Of a DNA stretch of 64,000 bases, positions 47,524-56,514 are shown in pieces. Below the pieces are notes generated by a model, which was not told where the DNA came from, did not search any database, and worked only from the letters and a program-made list of their open reading frames with translations. This DNA comes from Gammaproteobacteria bacterium. Lineage in GTDB: Bacteria > Pseudomonadota > Gammaproteobacteria > Arenicellales > Poriferihabitantaceae. The stretch covers positions 60,895 through 124,894 of the forward strand of contig JAHEGU010000004.1 of the NCBI GenBank assembly GCA_024644945.1, written 5' to 3'. The translations under genes and the position numbers were made by a program. How positions within the stretch are numbered: the first letter of the stretch is position 1; the number at the start of each line of letters is the position of its first letter.

Positions 47524-47634
47524 TACTGCCGCCGATATCCGTGACGTAAGAATGAAGGGCTGCGGCCTATTAAGGTCGCGCAAAAGCAAAGGACACCAAT
47601 AATATTGTTAACAGGAGGACTAGCCCTGTTTCCT

Positions 47635-48162
47635 TTACTGGTCATAACGTTTCACTGATTCCAGGATTTCGCTCTTAGCATTGTCGGTGTCAGCCCATCC
47701 TTTAAGTTTGACCCACTTGGCCGGTTCGAGACCCTTGTAGTGCTCGAAAAAATGAGAGATCTGATCCAGGGTAACGCGGTTGATATCACGAAAAGAGGCA
47801 ATATGGCGGTACTGGCTGGTGAAATTGTCGATCGGCACCGCGATCAGTTTCGCATCATCCCCGGCTTCATCCTCCATTTCGAGCACGCCGACAGGTCTGC
47901 AGCGGATGACCGAGTCAGAAATTAGAGGCCTGGGAGTCAAAACCAGTGCATCGACAGGGTCACCGTCAGCGCTCAAAGTTTCCGGGATATAGCCATAGTT
48001 GCACGGGTAACGCATCGCAGTGGATAGAAAGCGATCTACGAACATTGCCCCGGTATCCTTGTCCACTTCGTATTTGACAGGTTCACCGTGGGTAGGGGAT
48101 TCAATAATGACATCTGCGTCATCTGGGACCGGTTTGCCCGGCCTGACGCGATCAAGAATCAT
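47635..48162 (-). CDS. ppa: Soluble inorganic pyrophosphatase (family I)
   Basis: Hydrolyses PPi to phosphate. I start it at 48162 because MILDRVRPGK matches the family N-terminus; the frame is open 87 codons further upstream but that part has no resemblance. Catalytic motifs KYEVDKDTGAMFVDRF and DGDPVDALVL are present. 175 aa, usual for family I. Divergent from the membrane pyrophosphatase gene. Confidence 0.93.
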   Translation of the reverse strand: MILDRVRPGKPVPDDADVIIESPTHGEPVKYEVDKDTGAMFVDRFLSTAMRYPCNYGYIPETLSADGDPVDALVLTPRPLISDSVIRCRPVGVLEMEDEAGDDAKLIAVPIDNFTSQYRHIASFRDINRVTLDQISHFFEHYKGLEPAKWVKLKGWADTDNAKSEILESVKRYDQ

Positions 48163-48443
48163 AAGTCGATTAAAAAGCAGAAATTTAGGCGCCACGGTGG
48201 GAAAACCTATCAGTAATAGGTCGATATGGCGTTGGTGATCCCAATGAGTGTCAATTTGGCGATTGATATAAGGCTGCAACGCAGCTATATTCACGCGGTT
48301 TTTAGTTTCGACCCTTGGGACGCTGAAAGCACCTGAAATCCGGAAGCGATAGGCTTTTGTGGATTTTGGATGAGGCGGGCTGTCGTGATCAGCGATTGCC
48401 CCCAGCGATTGTCCCGAGCTCAATCAACTACTGGAGTAATTCA

Positions 48444-50456
48444 ATGACACTTGTTGCACTGGTCCCAATGATTTTCGGGATAGCCGGACTGTTTGTCGCC
48501 TGGAAGATCTATAACATGATCCTTCAGAATCCCGCAGGGGAAGGCAAGGTCGCGGAGATCGCACAGTTAATACACAAGGGCGCCATGGTGTTTATGCGCA
48601 CCGAGTACACGTATCTTGCGGTATTTGTGGCTGTAGTTGCTGTATTTATCCTGTTTTCTGACCTTGGATTTAACACCATGTTCGCCTTTCTGGTGGGTGC
48701 GATTTGCTCCGCCGTTGCAGGGTATATTGGGATGTACGCCGCAACCCACGCTAATGTCCGTACCACCACCGCTGCCAATGAACAGGGTGCTTCTGGTGCG
48801 TTAACCGTCGCGTTTTTTGGTGGATCGGTGATGGGATTGAGCGTTGCAGCTATGGGCCTGCTGGGTGTTGGATTTCTTTATCTGATCTATGGTGGAGACC
48901 CGCATTCATCCCATGTCATTCACGGATTTGGCATGGGAGCTTCCTCGGTTGCTCTTTTTTCTCGTGTTGGTGGCGGTATATTCACCAAGAGCGCCGACGT
49001 CGGTGCGGACTTGGTGGGTAAAGTGGAAGCCGGGATTCCGGAAGATGATCCACGTAACCCAGGAGTGATCGCGGACAACGTTGGCGATAACGTTGGAGAC
49101 GTGGCAGGAATGGGCTCCGACATCTTCGAGTCTTATTGCGGCTCAATGATCGCATCCATTGCAATCGCCTCTACATTGCCGGCGGTTGTTTTTGAGACAA
49201 TGGGTTCGCAACAGTCTCTGATGTTTCTGCCTCTTGCGCTGGCGTCCCTTGGAATAGTTTGCTCGATCGCAGGTATTGCATTGGTAAAGATGAATGCTGC
49301 CAAGGCGCCGGAAAAGGCGCTTCGAATCGGGACAATCGGCGCCACTATTGTCTTTATCCTCGCTGCCTTCGTACTGATCAAGTCGGTAGGAGTGAGCACA
49401 GGAGTATACGGAGCAGTAGTTATTGGCGCGATCGGTGGTATTGGGATTGGGCTGATCACTGAATACTATACGGGTTCTAAGCCGGTGCGGGACATCGCTA
49501 AGTCCGGAGAGACCGGTCCCGCAACAGTAATGATTGCTGGCCTGGCGGTAGGTATGGAATCAGTGGTAGTACCACTACTGATCATCGCGGCAATTATTCT
49601 GCTTGCGAGTGACATGGCTGGACTTTATGGTGTTGGTATTGCGGCCGTCGGCATGCTTGCTACCGTGGGGATTACCATGGCAATCGACGCCTATGGCCCG
49701 GTCGCGGATAATGCGGGGGGTATTGCCGAAATGGCCGGTATGGGTGAAGAAGTACGTGAAATCACTGATTCCCTGGATGAACTCGGTAACACTACCGCTG
49801 CAATCGGTAAGGGATTTGCCATTGGTGCGGCGGCTTTAGCTGCGTTGGCGATCATTTCGGCCTTTATCGCTGAAGTGACTACGCGGAATCCTGAATTTAT
49901 CCTGCAGTTAGATAACCCCAAAGTACTAGCGGGTGTGTTTCTCGGCGGTGTATTTCCTTTCCTGGTCTCGAGCATCACCATGAAAGCAGTGGGCGCAGCA
50001 GCTTTCGATATGATCCACGAGATTCGACGGCAGTTTCGTGAAATACCAGGTCTGATGGAAGGTACTGCAGAACCAGACTCAAATCGTTGTATCGATATTG
50101 CTACTCAAGCAGCACTAAGAAGGATGATATTGCCAGGCGTATTGGCGGTAGGCGCGCCGGTCGTGGTTGGGTTCTCGCTGGGGGCGACTGCTCTTGGCGG
50201 CATGCTTGCCGGGGCGCTACTTGGTTGTGTTTTGATGGCGTTGATGATGGCGAACGCTGGCGGTGCATGGGATAACGCCAAAAAATATGTTGAGAAAGGA
50301 AACCTCGGCGGCAAAGGTTCTGACGTCCACGCGGCTGCAGTGGTCGGAGATACAGTGGGAGATCCATTCAAAGACACTTCTGGTCCATCGATGAATATTC
50401 TGATCAACGTGATGGCAATTGTCAGCCTGGTCATTGCGCCACTGCTGTCTGTTTAA
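48444..50456 (+). CDS. hppA: K+-type membrane-bound pyrophosphatase
   Basis: Pumps H+ or Na+ with PPi hydrolysis. The start at 48444 follows CTGGAG at seven bases; an open frame upstream to 48357 is not coding-like. Motifs are [44 protein letters not shown] and a C-terminal [16 protein letters not shown]. In [14 protein letters not shown], Ala452 and Gly455 are the residues typical of K+-dependent enzymes (K+-independent ones have Lys and Thr). About 15-16 membrane segments, 670 aa. H+ versus Na+ specificity is not decided. Confidence 0.95.
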   Translation: MTLVALVPMIFGIAGLFVAWKIYNMILQNPAGEGKVAEIAQLIHKGAMVFMRTEYTYLAVFVAVVAVFILFSDLGFNTMFAFLVGAICSAVAGYIGMYAATHANVRTTTAANEQGASGALTVAFFGGSVMGLSVAAMGLLGVGFLYLIYGGDPHSSHVIHGFGMGASSVALFSRVGGGIFTKSADVGADLVGKVEAGIPEDDPRNPGVIADNVGDNVGDVAGMGSDIFESYCGSMIASIAIASTLPAVVFETMGSQQSLMFLPLALASLGIVCSIAGIALVKMNAAKAPEKALRIGTIGATIVFILAAFVLIKSVGVSTGVYGAVVIGAIGGIGIGLITEYYTGSKPVRDIAKSGETGPATVMIAGLAVGMESVVVPLLIIAAIILLASDMAGLYGVGIAAVGMLATVGITMAIDAYGPVADNAGGIAEMAGMGEEVREITDSLDELGNTTAAIGKGFAIGAAALAALAIISAFIAEVTTRNPEFILQLDNPKVLAGVFLGGVFPFLVSSITMKAVGAAAFDMIHEIRRQFREIPGLMEGTAEPDSNRCIDIATQAALRRMILPGVLAVGAPVVVGFSLGATALGGMLAGALLGCVLMALMMANAGGAWDNAKKYVEKGNLGGKGSDVHAAAVVGDTVGDPFKDTSGPSMNILINVMAIVSLVIAPLLSV

Positions 50457-50465
50457 TTTCGAGAA

Positions 50466-50492
50466 CCGCACCACCCAGTTAGGGTGGTGCGG
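50466..50492 (+). terminator. Strong hairpin after hppA
   Basis: An 11-bp perfect stem, CCGCACCACCC (50466-50476) with GGGTGGTGCGG (50482-50492), and a 5-base loop. No T-run follows, so it may stabilise the mRNA 3' end more than terminate. Confidence 0.5.
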
Positions 50493-50517
50493 AGCCTGCA
50501 TCACAACATTGATCTGA

Positions 50518-51696
50518 ATGCAGGGATCCGCGCTTAAAATTCTCCATGTCATTCCTGCGGTAGCACCAATATATGGGGGCCCGAGCAAGCTGGTGCTGGA
50601 AATGTGTTCGGCACTCAATCACAAGGGTCACCAGTCAGAAATCGTAACTTCCAGCGCTGATGGCCAAGGTTCGCTGAACCAACCGCTTCACAAGTTTGTT
50701 GACTATCAAGGTGTCAGATGCTTGTTCTTCGCACGTAAATTTGGTGAGGGATTTAAATACGCACCGGGCATGTCCGCATGGTTACGTCAAAATGTGACAG
50801 ATTACGATCTGGTTCACATTCATGGTGTCTTCTCCTGGTCGTCTATTGTCGCCAGCAAGGCCTGCCTGGCTCGATCGATTCCGTACTTGGTGCGTCCACT
50901 TGGAAGCCTTGACCCGTGGTCCCTTAAGCGAAAGTCGTTACAAAAGAAGCTCCTGACATGGTTATGGGTGGAGCAAATGTTGCAGCGGGCAAGCCGGGTC
51001 CATTACACCAGCGCCCGCGAACAGCGTGAAGCAGAAAGAGGCAGGAACATTGGTGAAGGCGTGGTCCTGCCGGCTGCAATCGATACCCGATACCTAGAAT
51101 ATGAACCTTCTCCAGATTGGTTTTCTAAGAATTTTCCAGCGCTATCATGCTCGCAATACATATTGTTCCTGGGCAGACTGGTTCCAAAGAAGAAACTTGA
51201 GAATCTGATCGAAGCTTTCGGCCGAATCCAGGTTAATGACGGCCTCAAACTGGTGATTGCTGGCACTGGAGCTCCTGAATATTGTGAAAAACTACGTGCG
51301 CTCGCTCGCAGCAGCAGCGCTGTTCAGCGAATTGTATTCATGGACTGGGTGGAGGGCGGTGCCAAGACAGCGCTGATTCGAAATTGCTCTTTGTTTGTAT
51401 TGATATCCGAAAATGAAAATTTTGGCATAGCGGTAGCAGAGGCTATGGCTTGCGGTCGCGCAGTAGTGGTAAATCACGGCGTTTACCTGTGTGATCATAT
51501 CCTCGAGAACCAATCAGGCTGGGTAATCGACAAGGATACGGAGCTTGCGGCAGTTCTAGACAGCGCAATGCAGAACAAGGCGGAAAGACAGCAAAGAGGT
51601 GCTCGTGGCAGAGGTCTGGTAAAGCAATGTTTCACCTGGGATCGCGTAGTCATGCAGCTGGAACATCTCTACCGTGATTGCACAGATTCGAAATGA
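50518..51696 (+). CDS. Family 4 glycosyltransferase
   Basis: 392-aa GT-B enzyme with N-terminal ILHVIPAVAPIYGGPSKLVLEM, the donor-side ILFLGRLVPKKKLENLIEAF and the EX7E-like segment SENENFGIAVAEAMACGRAVVV. It probably adds a sugar to an envelope polysaccharide or LPS core; the substrate is unknown. It overlaps the next gene by 19 bases. Confidence 0.87.
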   Translation: MQGSALKILHVIPAVAPIYGGPSKLVLEMCSALNHKGHQSEIVTSSADGQGSLNQPLHKFVDYQGVRCLFFARKFGEGFKYAPGMSAWLRQNVTDYDLVHIHGVFSWSSIVASKACLARSIPYLVRPLGSLDPWSLKRKSLQKKLLTWLWVEQMLQRASRVHYTSAREQREAERGRNIGEGVVLPAAIDTRYLEYEPSPDWFSKNFPALSCSQYILFLGRLVPKKKLENLIEAFGRIQVNDGLKLVIAGTGAPEYCEKLRALARSSSAVQRIVFMDWVEGGAKTALIRNCSLFVLISENENFGIAVAEAMACGRAVVVNHGVYLCDHILENQSGWVIDKDTELAAVLDSAMQNKAERQQRGARGRGLVKQCFTWDRVVMQLEHLYRDCTDSK

Positions 51697-52523
51697 AGGC
51701 CGCAGAATGTTGGGTCAGCGTGATGGTATTTACTCTTAATGAGGCGGTGAATTTGCCGCACTGTCTGGGTTCACTGAATTGGTGTGATGACGTTATTGTT
51801 ATTGATTCAGGCAGTGAGGACGACACCGTCGATATTGCCCTGGAGGCCGGTGCCAGGGTGTTTACGCATACTTTCGAAGGTTTTGGTAGTCAGCGCAATT
51901 GGGCTCTCGACAACACTTTACCGAAACATAACTGGGTGTTGATCCTCGACGCTGACGAACGGGTCCCGCAGGCTCTTGCCGAAGAGGTGAATCAACTGGT
52001 ATGTCAACGACCGGAGGTGGCAGCCGCAAGGTTGAGGCGCCGATTTTACATGTGGGGCAGATGGTTGCGTTACAGCAGCCTGTATCCAGCATGGGTGGTT
52101 AGGTTAGTGCATTGTCGCCGTGTCCGTTATAAAAATCGAGGGCATGCGGAAACACAGGAAGTGCAAGGGGAGATGGTGGCTCTTGACCACGACCTTATCG
52201 ATGAAAACCATAAGTCTCTAGATGAATGGTATCGAAGACAAAGACGCTACGCGCTGGCTGATGCCCGATTCGAAGTTGAGCAGGAAACAGTTCCGTTTAA
52301 TTTCACAGCGCTTTTTTCATCTGATCCATTGATTAGAACAATGGCGAAGAAGCGATTAAGCTGGAAACTCCCTTTTCGCGCTTCAATATATTTCGTCTAC
52401 AGTTATTTTCTTAGGCAAGGATTTCGTGATGGGCTATATGGGCTTAGATTTTGCATGATGCGGGCGGGCTACCAAAGGATGGTCCAACGAAATAAAAAAG
52501 ATTTAAAAGCGCTTGATCGATGA
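51678..52523 (+). CDS. Family 2 glycosyltransferase, WaaE/KdtX-like
   Basis: 281-aa GT-A glycosyltransferase with FTLNEAVNLPHCLGSLNWCDDVIVIDSGSEDDT and LILDADERVPQ, matching the WaaE/KdtX group of LPS core glycosyltransferases. A C-terminal hydrophobic segment (FRASIYFVYSYFLRQGF) would seat it at the membrane. The start lies inside the previous gene; a start a little downstream is possible. Confidence 0.87.
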   Translation: MHRFEMKAAECWVSVMVFTLNEAVNLPHCLGSLNWCDDVIVIDSGSEDDTVDIALEAGARVFTHTFEGFGSQRNWALDNTLPKHNWVLILDADERVPQALAEEVNQLVCQRPEVAAARLRRRFYMWGRWLRYSSLYPAWVVRLVHCRRVRYKNRGHAETQEVQGEMVALDHDLIDENHKSLDEWYRRQRRYALADARFEVEQETVPFNFTALFSSDPLIRTMAKKRLSWKLPFRASIYFVYSYFLRQGFRDGLYGLRFCMMRAGYQRMVQRNKKDLKALDR

Positions 52524-52562
52524 AAGTCGGGTGGCAGCAATATTTCCGACCGCAATACTTTA

Positions 52563-53549
52563 ATGGCACGTTCTAATTCGAAAACGATACTGGTGACTGG
52601 CGGGGCCGGCTACATAGGTGCCCATACTTGCAAGGCGCTTTCGAATGCAGGATTTGAGCCTGTCAGCTATGACAACCTGAGCCAGGGTAATATCGATGCA
52701 GTGCGCTGGGGCCCATTCGAGCATGGCGATATTCTCGATAGAGGACGCTTGGAAAATGTAATAGATCGCTATAGGCCTGCTGCAGTAATACATTTTGCCG
52801 CATTGGCCTATGTCTCTGAATCAGTGGCTGCGCCAGGGAAGTACTGGAATACCAATGTAAACGGCAGCCTCAACCTCGTCGAGGTGATGCGGTCAAGGAA
52901 CATCAATCAATTCGTGTTTTCGAGTTCTTGCGCAGTGTACGGAGAGTCGCCATTTCAGCCAATTTGTGAGGATGTGCCCAGACGACCGGTAAATCCCTAT
53001 GGCAGATCAAAACTTGTGGTAGAAAAGCTGCTTGAGGATTGTCATGCTGCTTTGAACTTGAATTCTGTTTCGCTGCGTTACTTTAACGCTGCCGGTGCGG
53101 ATCTTGATGGAGAGATCGGGGAAGACCACCAACCTGAAACCCATCTGATTCCTCTTGCGTTGAATTCTGTGATTAATCACGACCAGTCAATTACAGTTTT
53201 CGGCACTGACTACCCCACAGCGGACGGAACCTGTATTCGTGACTTTGTCCATGTGTCTGACCTGGCTGACGCCCATGTCAAAGCGCTGGATTATTTGCAT
53301 GGCAAACCTGGTGTTCATCGGTTCAATCTTGGGACAGGTCACGGCTTTTCAGTGCAGCAAGTGATTGAAACAGTCGGCCAGGTTACTGGAATACAGCCCA
53401 GCATAAGACAGGGCCCTAGAAGGCCGGGAGACCCGCCGGTATTGGTTGCCGACCCAGTGAGGGCTAATCAGGAACTAAATTGGAAACCACGTTATTGCAA
53501 AATCCGGGAGATGGTCGAATCCGCGTGGAACTGGGTAAACCGTGTTTGA
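52563..53549 (+). CDS. galE: UDP-glucose 4-epimerase
   Basis: Interconverts UDP-glucose and UDP-galactose, supplying sugar donors. NAD-binding VTGGAGYIGAHTCKAL, catalytic SSSCAVYG and the Tyr-Lys pair in NPYGRSK are present, as is TADGTCIRDFVHVSDLA. 328 aa. Third gene of the rightward envelope-sugar group after the two glycosyltransferases. Confidence 0.93.
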   Translation: MARSNSKTILVTGGAGYIGAHTCKALSNAGFEPVSYDNLSQGNIDAVRWGPFEHGDILDRGRLENVIDRYRPAAVIHFAALAYVSESVAAPGKYWNTNVNGSLNLVEVMRSRNINQFVFSSSCAVYGESPFQPICEDVPRRPVNPYGRSKLVVEKLLEDCHAALNLNSVSLRYFNAAGADLDGEIGEDHQPETHLIPLALNSVINHDQSITVFGTDYPTADGTCIRDFVHVSDLADAHVKALDYLHGKPGVHRFNLGTGHGFSVQQVIETVGQVTGIQPSIRQGPRRPGDPPVLVADPVRANQELNWKPRYCKIREMVESAWNWVNRV

Positions 53550-53584
53550 GATCATCCTGTGATCCAAATATAAATGATCCGAAA

Positions 53585-53667
53585 GGCGGCGTTAAAAGCT
53601 CTGGCTAACTTCGAAGTCGGGTACCTGATCCTGATCAAGCCCCTGAATAAGTTAGTCGACCGCCGCC
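53585..53667. repeat. Nested inverted repeat between galE and pfp
   Basis: GGCGGCG (53585-53591) pairs with CGCCGCC (53661-53667), and inside it CTAACTT (53605-53611) pairs with AAGTTAG (53649-53655). A smaller GGG/CCC pairing lies within. It sits between two convergent genes and has no T-run, so it could be a bidirectional 3' structure or a mobile-element relic. Confidence 0.45.
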
Positions 53668-53775
53668 CGATCATGTAGTTTCAGCACTGCAGCCAGGATT
53701 AGTGTGCAGGAGTGACGATTTTAAGCCCACCAAAATCAGCCTGTACTTTTAACCGTTCTTTGGCTCGATCAATAG

Positions 53776-55053
53776 TCATAATATTTTGAATGCCTGCTTA
53801 AGTTTTTTAGGCACCATCTGTCTTTTCAGGCTGACGTAGTCAGGCATGCCATTTTTATAAGGTGGGTAGTCCTCACCCCTGATAAGTGGCTCAAGATAAG
53901 TTCTACATCGTTTGGTAATACCAAATCCGTCTTTGGAAATGAAGCTTCTGGGCATCATTTTCTCTACATTCGCAACGCGGCTAAGCGGTGCCGACCCCAC
54001 CTTCCAACGGTAGGGTTTATTGCTGGTTCTGACGATCGTAGGCATTACCGAGTTTTTTCCCGCTAGTGCCAGTTCCACCGCTACTCTGCCCACAGCATAG
54101 GCTTGCTTTACATCTGTACCCGAAGCGATATGGCGCGCGGCCCGTTGCATGTAGTCAGCAACCCCCCAATGATATTTATAACCGAGATCCTGCTTTACCA
54201 TATTGGCGATTACAGGCGCTACACCACCGAGTTGTGCATGGCCAAAAGCATCGACCAGCCCTTGGTCAGAGAGAAACTTTCCGTGCCTATCCTTCACGCC
54301 CTCTGAAACCACAATCGAAACATAGCCATACTGCTTTACTTTACGTTTCACTTCCGCCATAAACCTACGGCGGTTAAAGGTTATTTCTGGAAACAGTATC
54401 ACCACAGGTATATCGTGCTGTGAGTCCGCGGCAAGTCCCCCGGCGGCGGCGATCCAGCCGGCGTGCCGTCCCATCACCTCAAGCACGAATACCTTAGTCG
54501 AGGTTTTACACATTGACGCGACGTCAAAACTCGCTTCTCGAGTGGAAATCGCGATGTACTTAGCAACTGAACCAAACCCAGGGCAGTTGTCAGTAATAGG
54601 CAGGTCATTATCGACCGTCTTCGGCACATGGATCGCCTGAATCGGGAATCCCAGTTGCTTTGATAACTGGGAAATTTTTAGGCAGGTGTCCGCGGAGTCG
54701 CCGCCGCCGTTGTAGAAAAAATAGCCAATATTATGCGCGGTAAAGACATCCATCAGGCGCTCATACTCCCGACGGTTCTGTTCGAGACTTTTTAACTTAT
54801 AGCGGCATGAGCCGAAGGCTCCTGAAGGTGTGTGGCGCAGTCGTCGGATTGACCTAGCAGTTTCTTTTGAAGTGTCGATCAGCTCTTCGGCGAGGGCACC
54901 GATAATGCCGTTATTACCAGCGTATATTTTGCCGATCTGGTCCTTGTGTTGCCTGGCTGTTTCAATCAAGCCCGCCGCGGAGGCATTAATAACCGCTGTT
55001 ACCCCGCCGGATTGAGCATAGAAAGCATTTCTTGGTTTTTCGTTTGGTTTCAT
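53776..55053 (-). CDS. pfp: Pyrophosphate-dependent 6-phosphofructokinase
   Basis: Reversibly phosphorylates fructose 6-phosphate using PPi in place of ATP. The Lys in HVPKTVDNDLP marks the PPi-using class. FYNGGGDSADTCLKI is the phosphate-donor loop, close to the GGDDS of PPi enzymes but with Gly at the third position. VMGRHAGWIAAAGGLA and FPEITFNRRRF follow. 425 aa. Its ATG overlaps the stop of the unknown gene before it. With hppA and ppa nearby it completes a PPi-linked set. Confidence 0.93.
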   Translation of the reverse strand: MKPNEKPRNAFYAQSGGVTAVINASAAGLIETARQHKDQIGKIYAGNNGIIGALAEELIDTSKETARSIRRLRHTPSGAFGSCRYKLKSLEQNRREYERLMDVFTAHNIGYFFYNGGGDSADTCLKISQLSKQLGFPIQAIHVPKTVDNDLPITDNCPGFGSVAKYIAISTREASFDVASMCKTSTKVFVLEVMGRHAGWIAAAGGLAADSQHDIPVVILFPEITFNRRRFMAEVKRKVKQYGYVSIVVSEGVKDRHGKFLSDQGLVDAFGHAQLGGVAPVIANMVKQDLGYKYHWGVADYMQRAARHIASGTDVKQAYAVGRVAVELALAGKNSVMPTIVRTSNKPYRWKVGSAPLSRVANVEKMMPRSFISKDGFGITKRCRTYLEPLIRGEDYPPYKNGMPDYVSLKRQMVPKKLKQAFKIL

Positions 55054-55430
55054 TAGTTAGTTTCTTGATTCAGGAGCTCGCCAGTGCTGCCTGAACTGAC
55101 TCTCTGGCGATCTCGTTCATGATCAGCCTGAGTCTGCAGTACTGCCGCGACGCATTGCTCCAGGTCGTTGTACTCGTTGATACCAGTGCCATACTGATCG
55201 TGCGGGGTATAGAAAAACTGTGTGCGATAGCTGCACAGCCCAGTTTTCACCACCACGAAGTTAGCTTCCTGTTCATGCCAGAAAACGGTTGGGCAGTGCT
55301 CCGGCTCTGGCTGATCTGATGAAAGTACCACTTCGCTGTCCGCAAGGCGTATCTCCACATCTTTTTGATAGCGCTGAGTCAATAGCTCACGAATGGTGGC
55401 GATCTCAGCTTCGGTATAAACTGGAATCAT
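55053..55430 (-). CDS. Unknown 125-aa protein coupled to pfp
   Basis: Not recognised. A soluble protein, no signal or membrane segment, about 14 kDa. It has an acidic body (EAEIATIRELLTQRYQKDVEIRLAD), a central aromatic stretch (VKTGLCSYRTQFFYTPHDQYG) and a polar, disordered C-terminal tail after about residue 100. The stop overlaps the pfp ATG by one base (TAATG), so it is translated with pfp and is its best candidate partner or regulator. Confidence 0.6.
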   Translation of the reverse strand: MIPVYTEAEIATIRELLTQRYQKDVEIRLADSEVVLSSDQPEPEHCPTVFWHEQEANFVVVKTGLCSYRTQFFYTPHDQYGTGINEYNDLEQCVAAVLQTQADHERDRQRVSSGSTGELLNQETN

Positions 55431-55574
55431 GACGCGAATTGCATGGCCTGCCGAGGTTAGGAAGTCCCGTGTATTCTACACGCTTGGAGATACAGGCCGT
55501 CAGTACCCGAAAGGGGGGATAAATAAGGCGCAGACGTTATCTGGATAGGAGTAGTCGCGGAGGCCCTGATTACC

Positions 55575-55603
55575 TTGAAATTTAGCCATAAACAGGGTAG
55601 ATT
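55575..55603 (+). promoter_or_regulatory. Sigma-70 promoter of rpmH
   Basis: TTGAAA (55575-55580), a 17-base spacer and TAGATT (55598-55603), with a predicted start about 27 bases before the rpmH ATG. No DnaA-box consensus was seen in this 206-base gap. Confidence 0.55.
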
Positions 55604-55636
55604 CCGCTGCCCTTTGAACGTCTCTGGATCTTCGTC

Positions 55637-55771
55637 ATGAAGCGCACTTTCCAACCCAGCGTATTGAAACGTAAAAGAACGCACGGCTTTCGCGCGCGCA
55701 TGAGCACACGTGGCGGACGTGCGGTTATAAACGCTCGTCGCGCCAAGGGTCGTGCCCGTCTGAGCGCCTGA
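55637..55771 (+). CDS. rpmH: 50S ribosomal protein L34
   Basis: 44-residue, highly basic protein of the large subunit, beginning [18 protein letters not shown] and containing [21 protein letters not shown], which is diagnostic. First gene of the rpmH-rnpA-yidD-yidC-mnmE block. In most relatives dnaA is divergent from it; here the neighbour is the unknown-pfp pair. Confidence 0.97.
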   Translation: MKRTFQPSVLKRKRTHGFRARMSTRGGRAVINARRAKGRARLSA

Positions 55772-55836
55772 TTTCAGGGACAGCTCAAAGACATCGCGGC
55801 CCTTGTTGCTTTATTTCCAGCGGGTTAGACATAGAG

Positions 55837-56235
55837 GTGCCCCCCGGAAGGGCGAATTTCAGTCGCCGCCAGCGCATCACCGAGGCAAGCCAATACCGGT
55901 CTGTTTTCAATAACCGGGTGCGCCTGCATGGTAAGTTTTTCAGCTTCCATGTACAGTGCAATAGGTGCGATTTTCACCGACTGGGCCTTGCGGTGTCCCG
56001 GAAAGTCAGTAAGAAAGCCGTACAAAGGAACCGTATAAAACGCCAGATCAGGGATTCGTTCAGATACCTGCAACCATGTGTGGCGGATCATGGAGGCTGG
56101 AGCAAAATCAAACCAGCCGGGACAGATTTTATTGTGGTAGCCAAGACAGCAGCTGTTGAAGCACAAAATACCGAATTACGGGAGGAGCTTGACCGACTCT
56201 GGGTAAAAGCAATTAGAAAATGCGAAGTATCGTAA
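55837..56235 (+). CDS. rnpA: Ribonuclease P protein component
   Basis: Protein subunit of RNase P, which matures tRNA 5' ends. The RNR signature is in VSRKVSKKAVQRNRIKRQIRDSFR, and RRQRITEASQYRSVF opens the fold. 132 aa from a GTG start at 55837. It overlaps yidD by 16 bases. Confidence 0.93.
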   Translation: MPPGRANFSRRQRITEASQYRSVFNNRVRLHGKFFSFHVQCNRCDFHRLGLAVSRKVSKKAVQRNRIKRQIRDSFRYLQPCVADHGGWSKIKPAGTDFIVVAKTAAVEAQNTELREELDRLWVKAIRKCEVS

Positions 56236-56480
56236 TCTTCCTGATTAAGGGCTATAAAACTATGCTGAGCCCATTCCTCGGACAAAACTGCAGGTTTCAT
56301 CCCAGTTGCGCCAATTTCAGTATTGAAGCGGTTGCCACACATGGAGTGATCAAAGGTGGTTTACTCAGTCTTCGTAGAATTCTCAGTTGTCAACCGTGGC
56401 ACTCAGGTGGTTATGATCCGGTACCGCAACAGTTTTCATTCCGCAAGGTCGACCCTGAAAGTGACCCGGTGTCTAAATAA
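56220..56480 (+). CDS. yidD: YidD, membrane protein insertion efficiency factor
   Basis: Small membrane-associated protein that assists YidC-dependent insertion. FLIKGYKTMLSPFLGQNCRFHPSCANFSIEAV with the conserved CRFxPSC, and HSGGYDPVP, are clear. 86 aa. Between rnpA and yidC as expected. Confidence 0.95.
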   Translation: MRSIVIFLIKGYKTMLSPFLGQNCRFHPSCANFSIEAVATHGVIKGGLLSLRRILSCQPWHSGGYDPVPQQFSFRKVDPESDPVSK

Positions 56481-56514
56481 AAAGTGTAAATATAATTTCC
56501 AGTAGATAATTCAG

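Noticed and set aside
47411..47602. 63-aa frame running past the end of xerC
   Set aside because: Overlaps xerC in another frame, with no ribosome site or recognisable motif.
48163..48423. Upstream extension of ppa by 87 codons
   Set aside because: Not similar to family I PPases, and it covers the divergent promoter region. The conserved N-terminus starts at 48162.
53605..53660. Integron attC site
   Set aside because: CTAACTT/AAGTTAG looks like an attC core, but neither RYYYAAC nor GTTRRRY matches, and the simple and core site order is wrong. No integrase gene is near; xerC is at its normal chromosomal place.
55441..55636. oriC beside rpmH
   Set aside because: No TTATCCACA-type box or AT-rich 13-mers were seen in the gap, and dnaA is absent.
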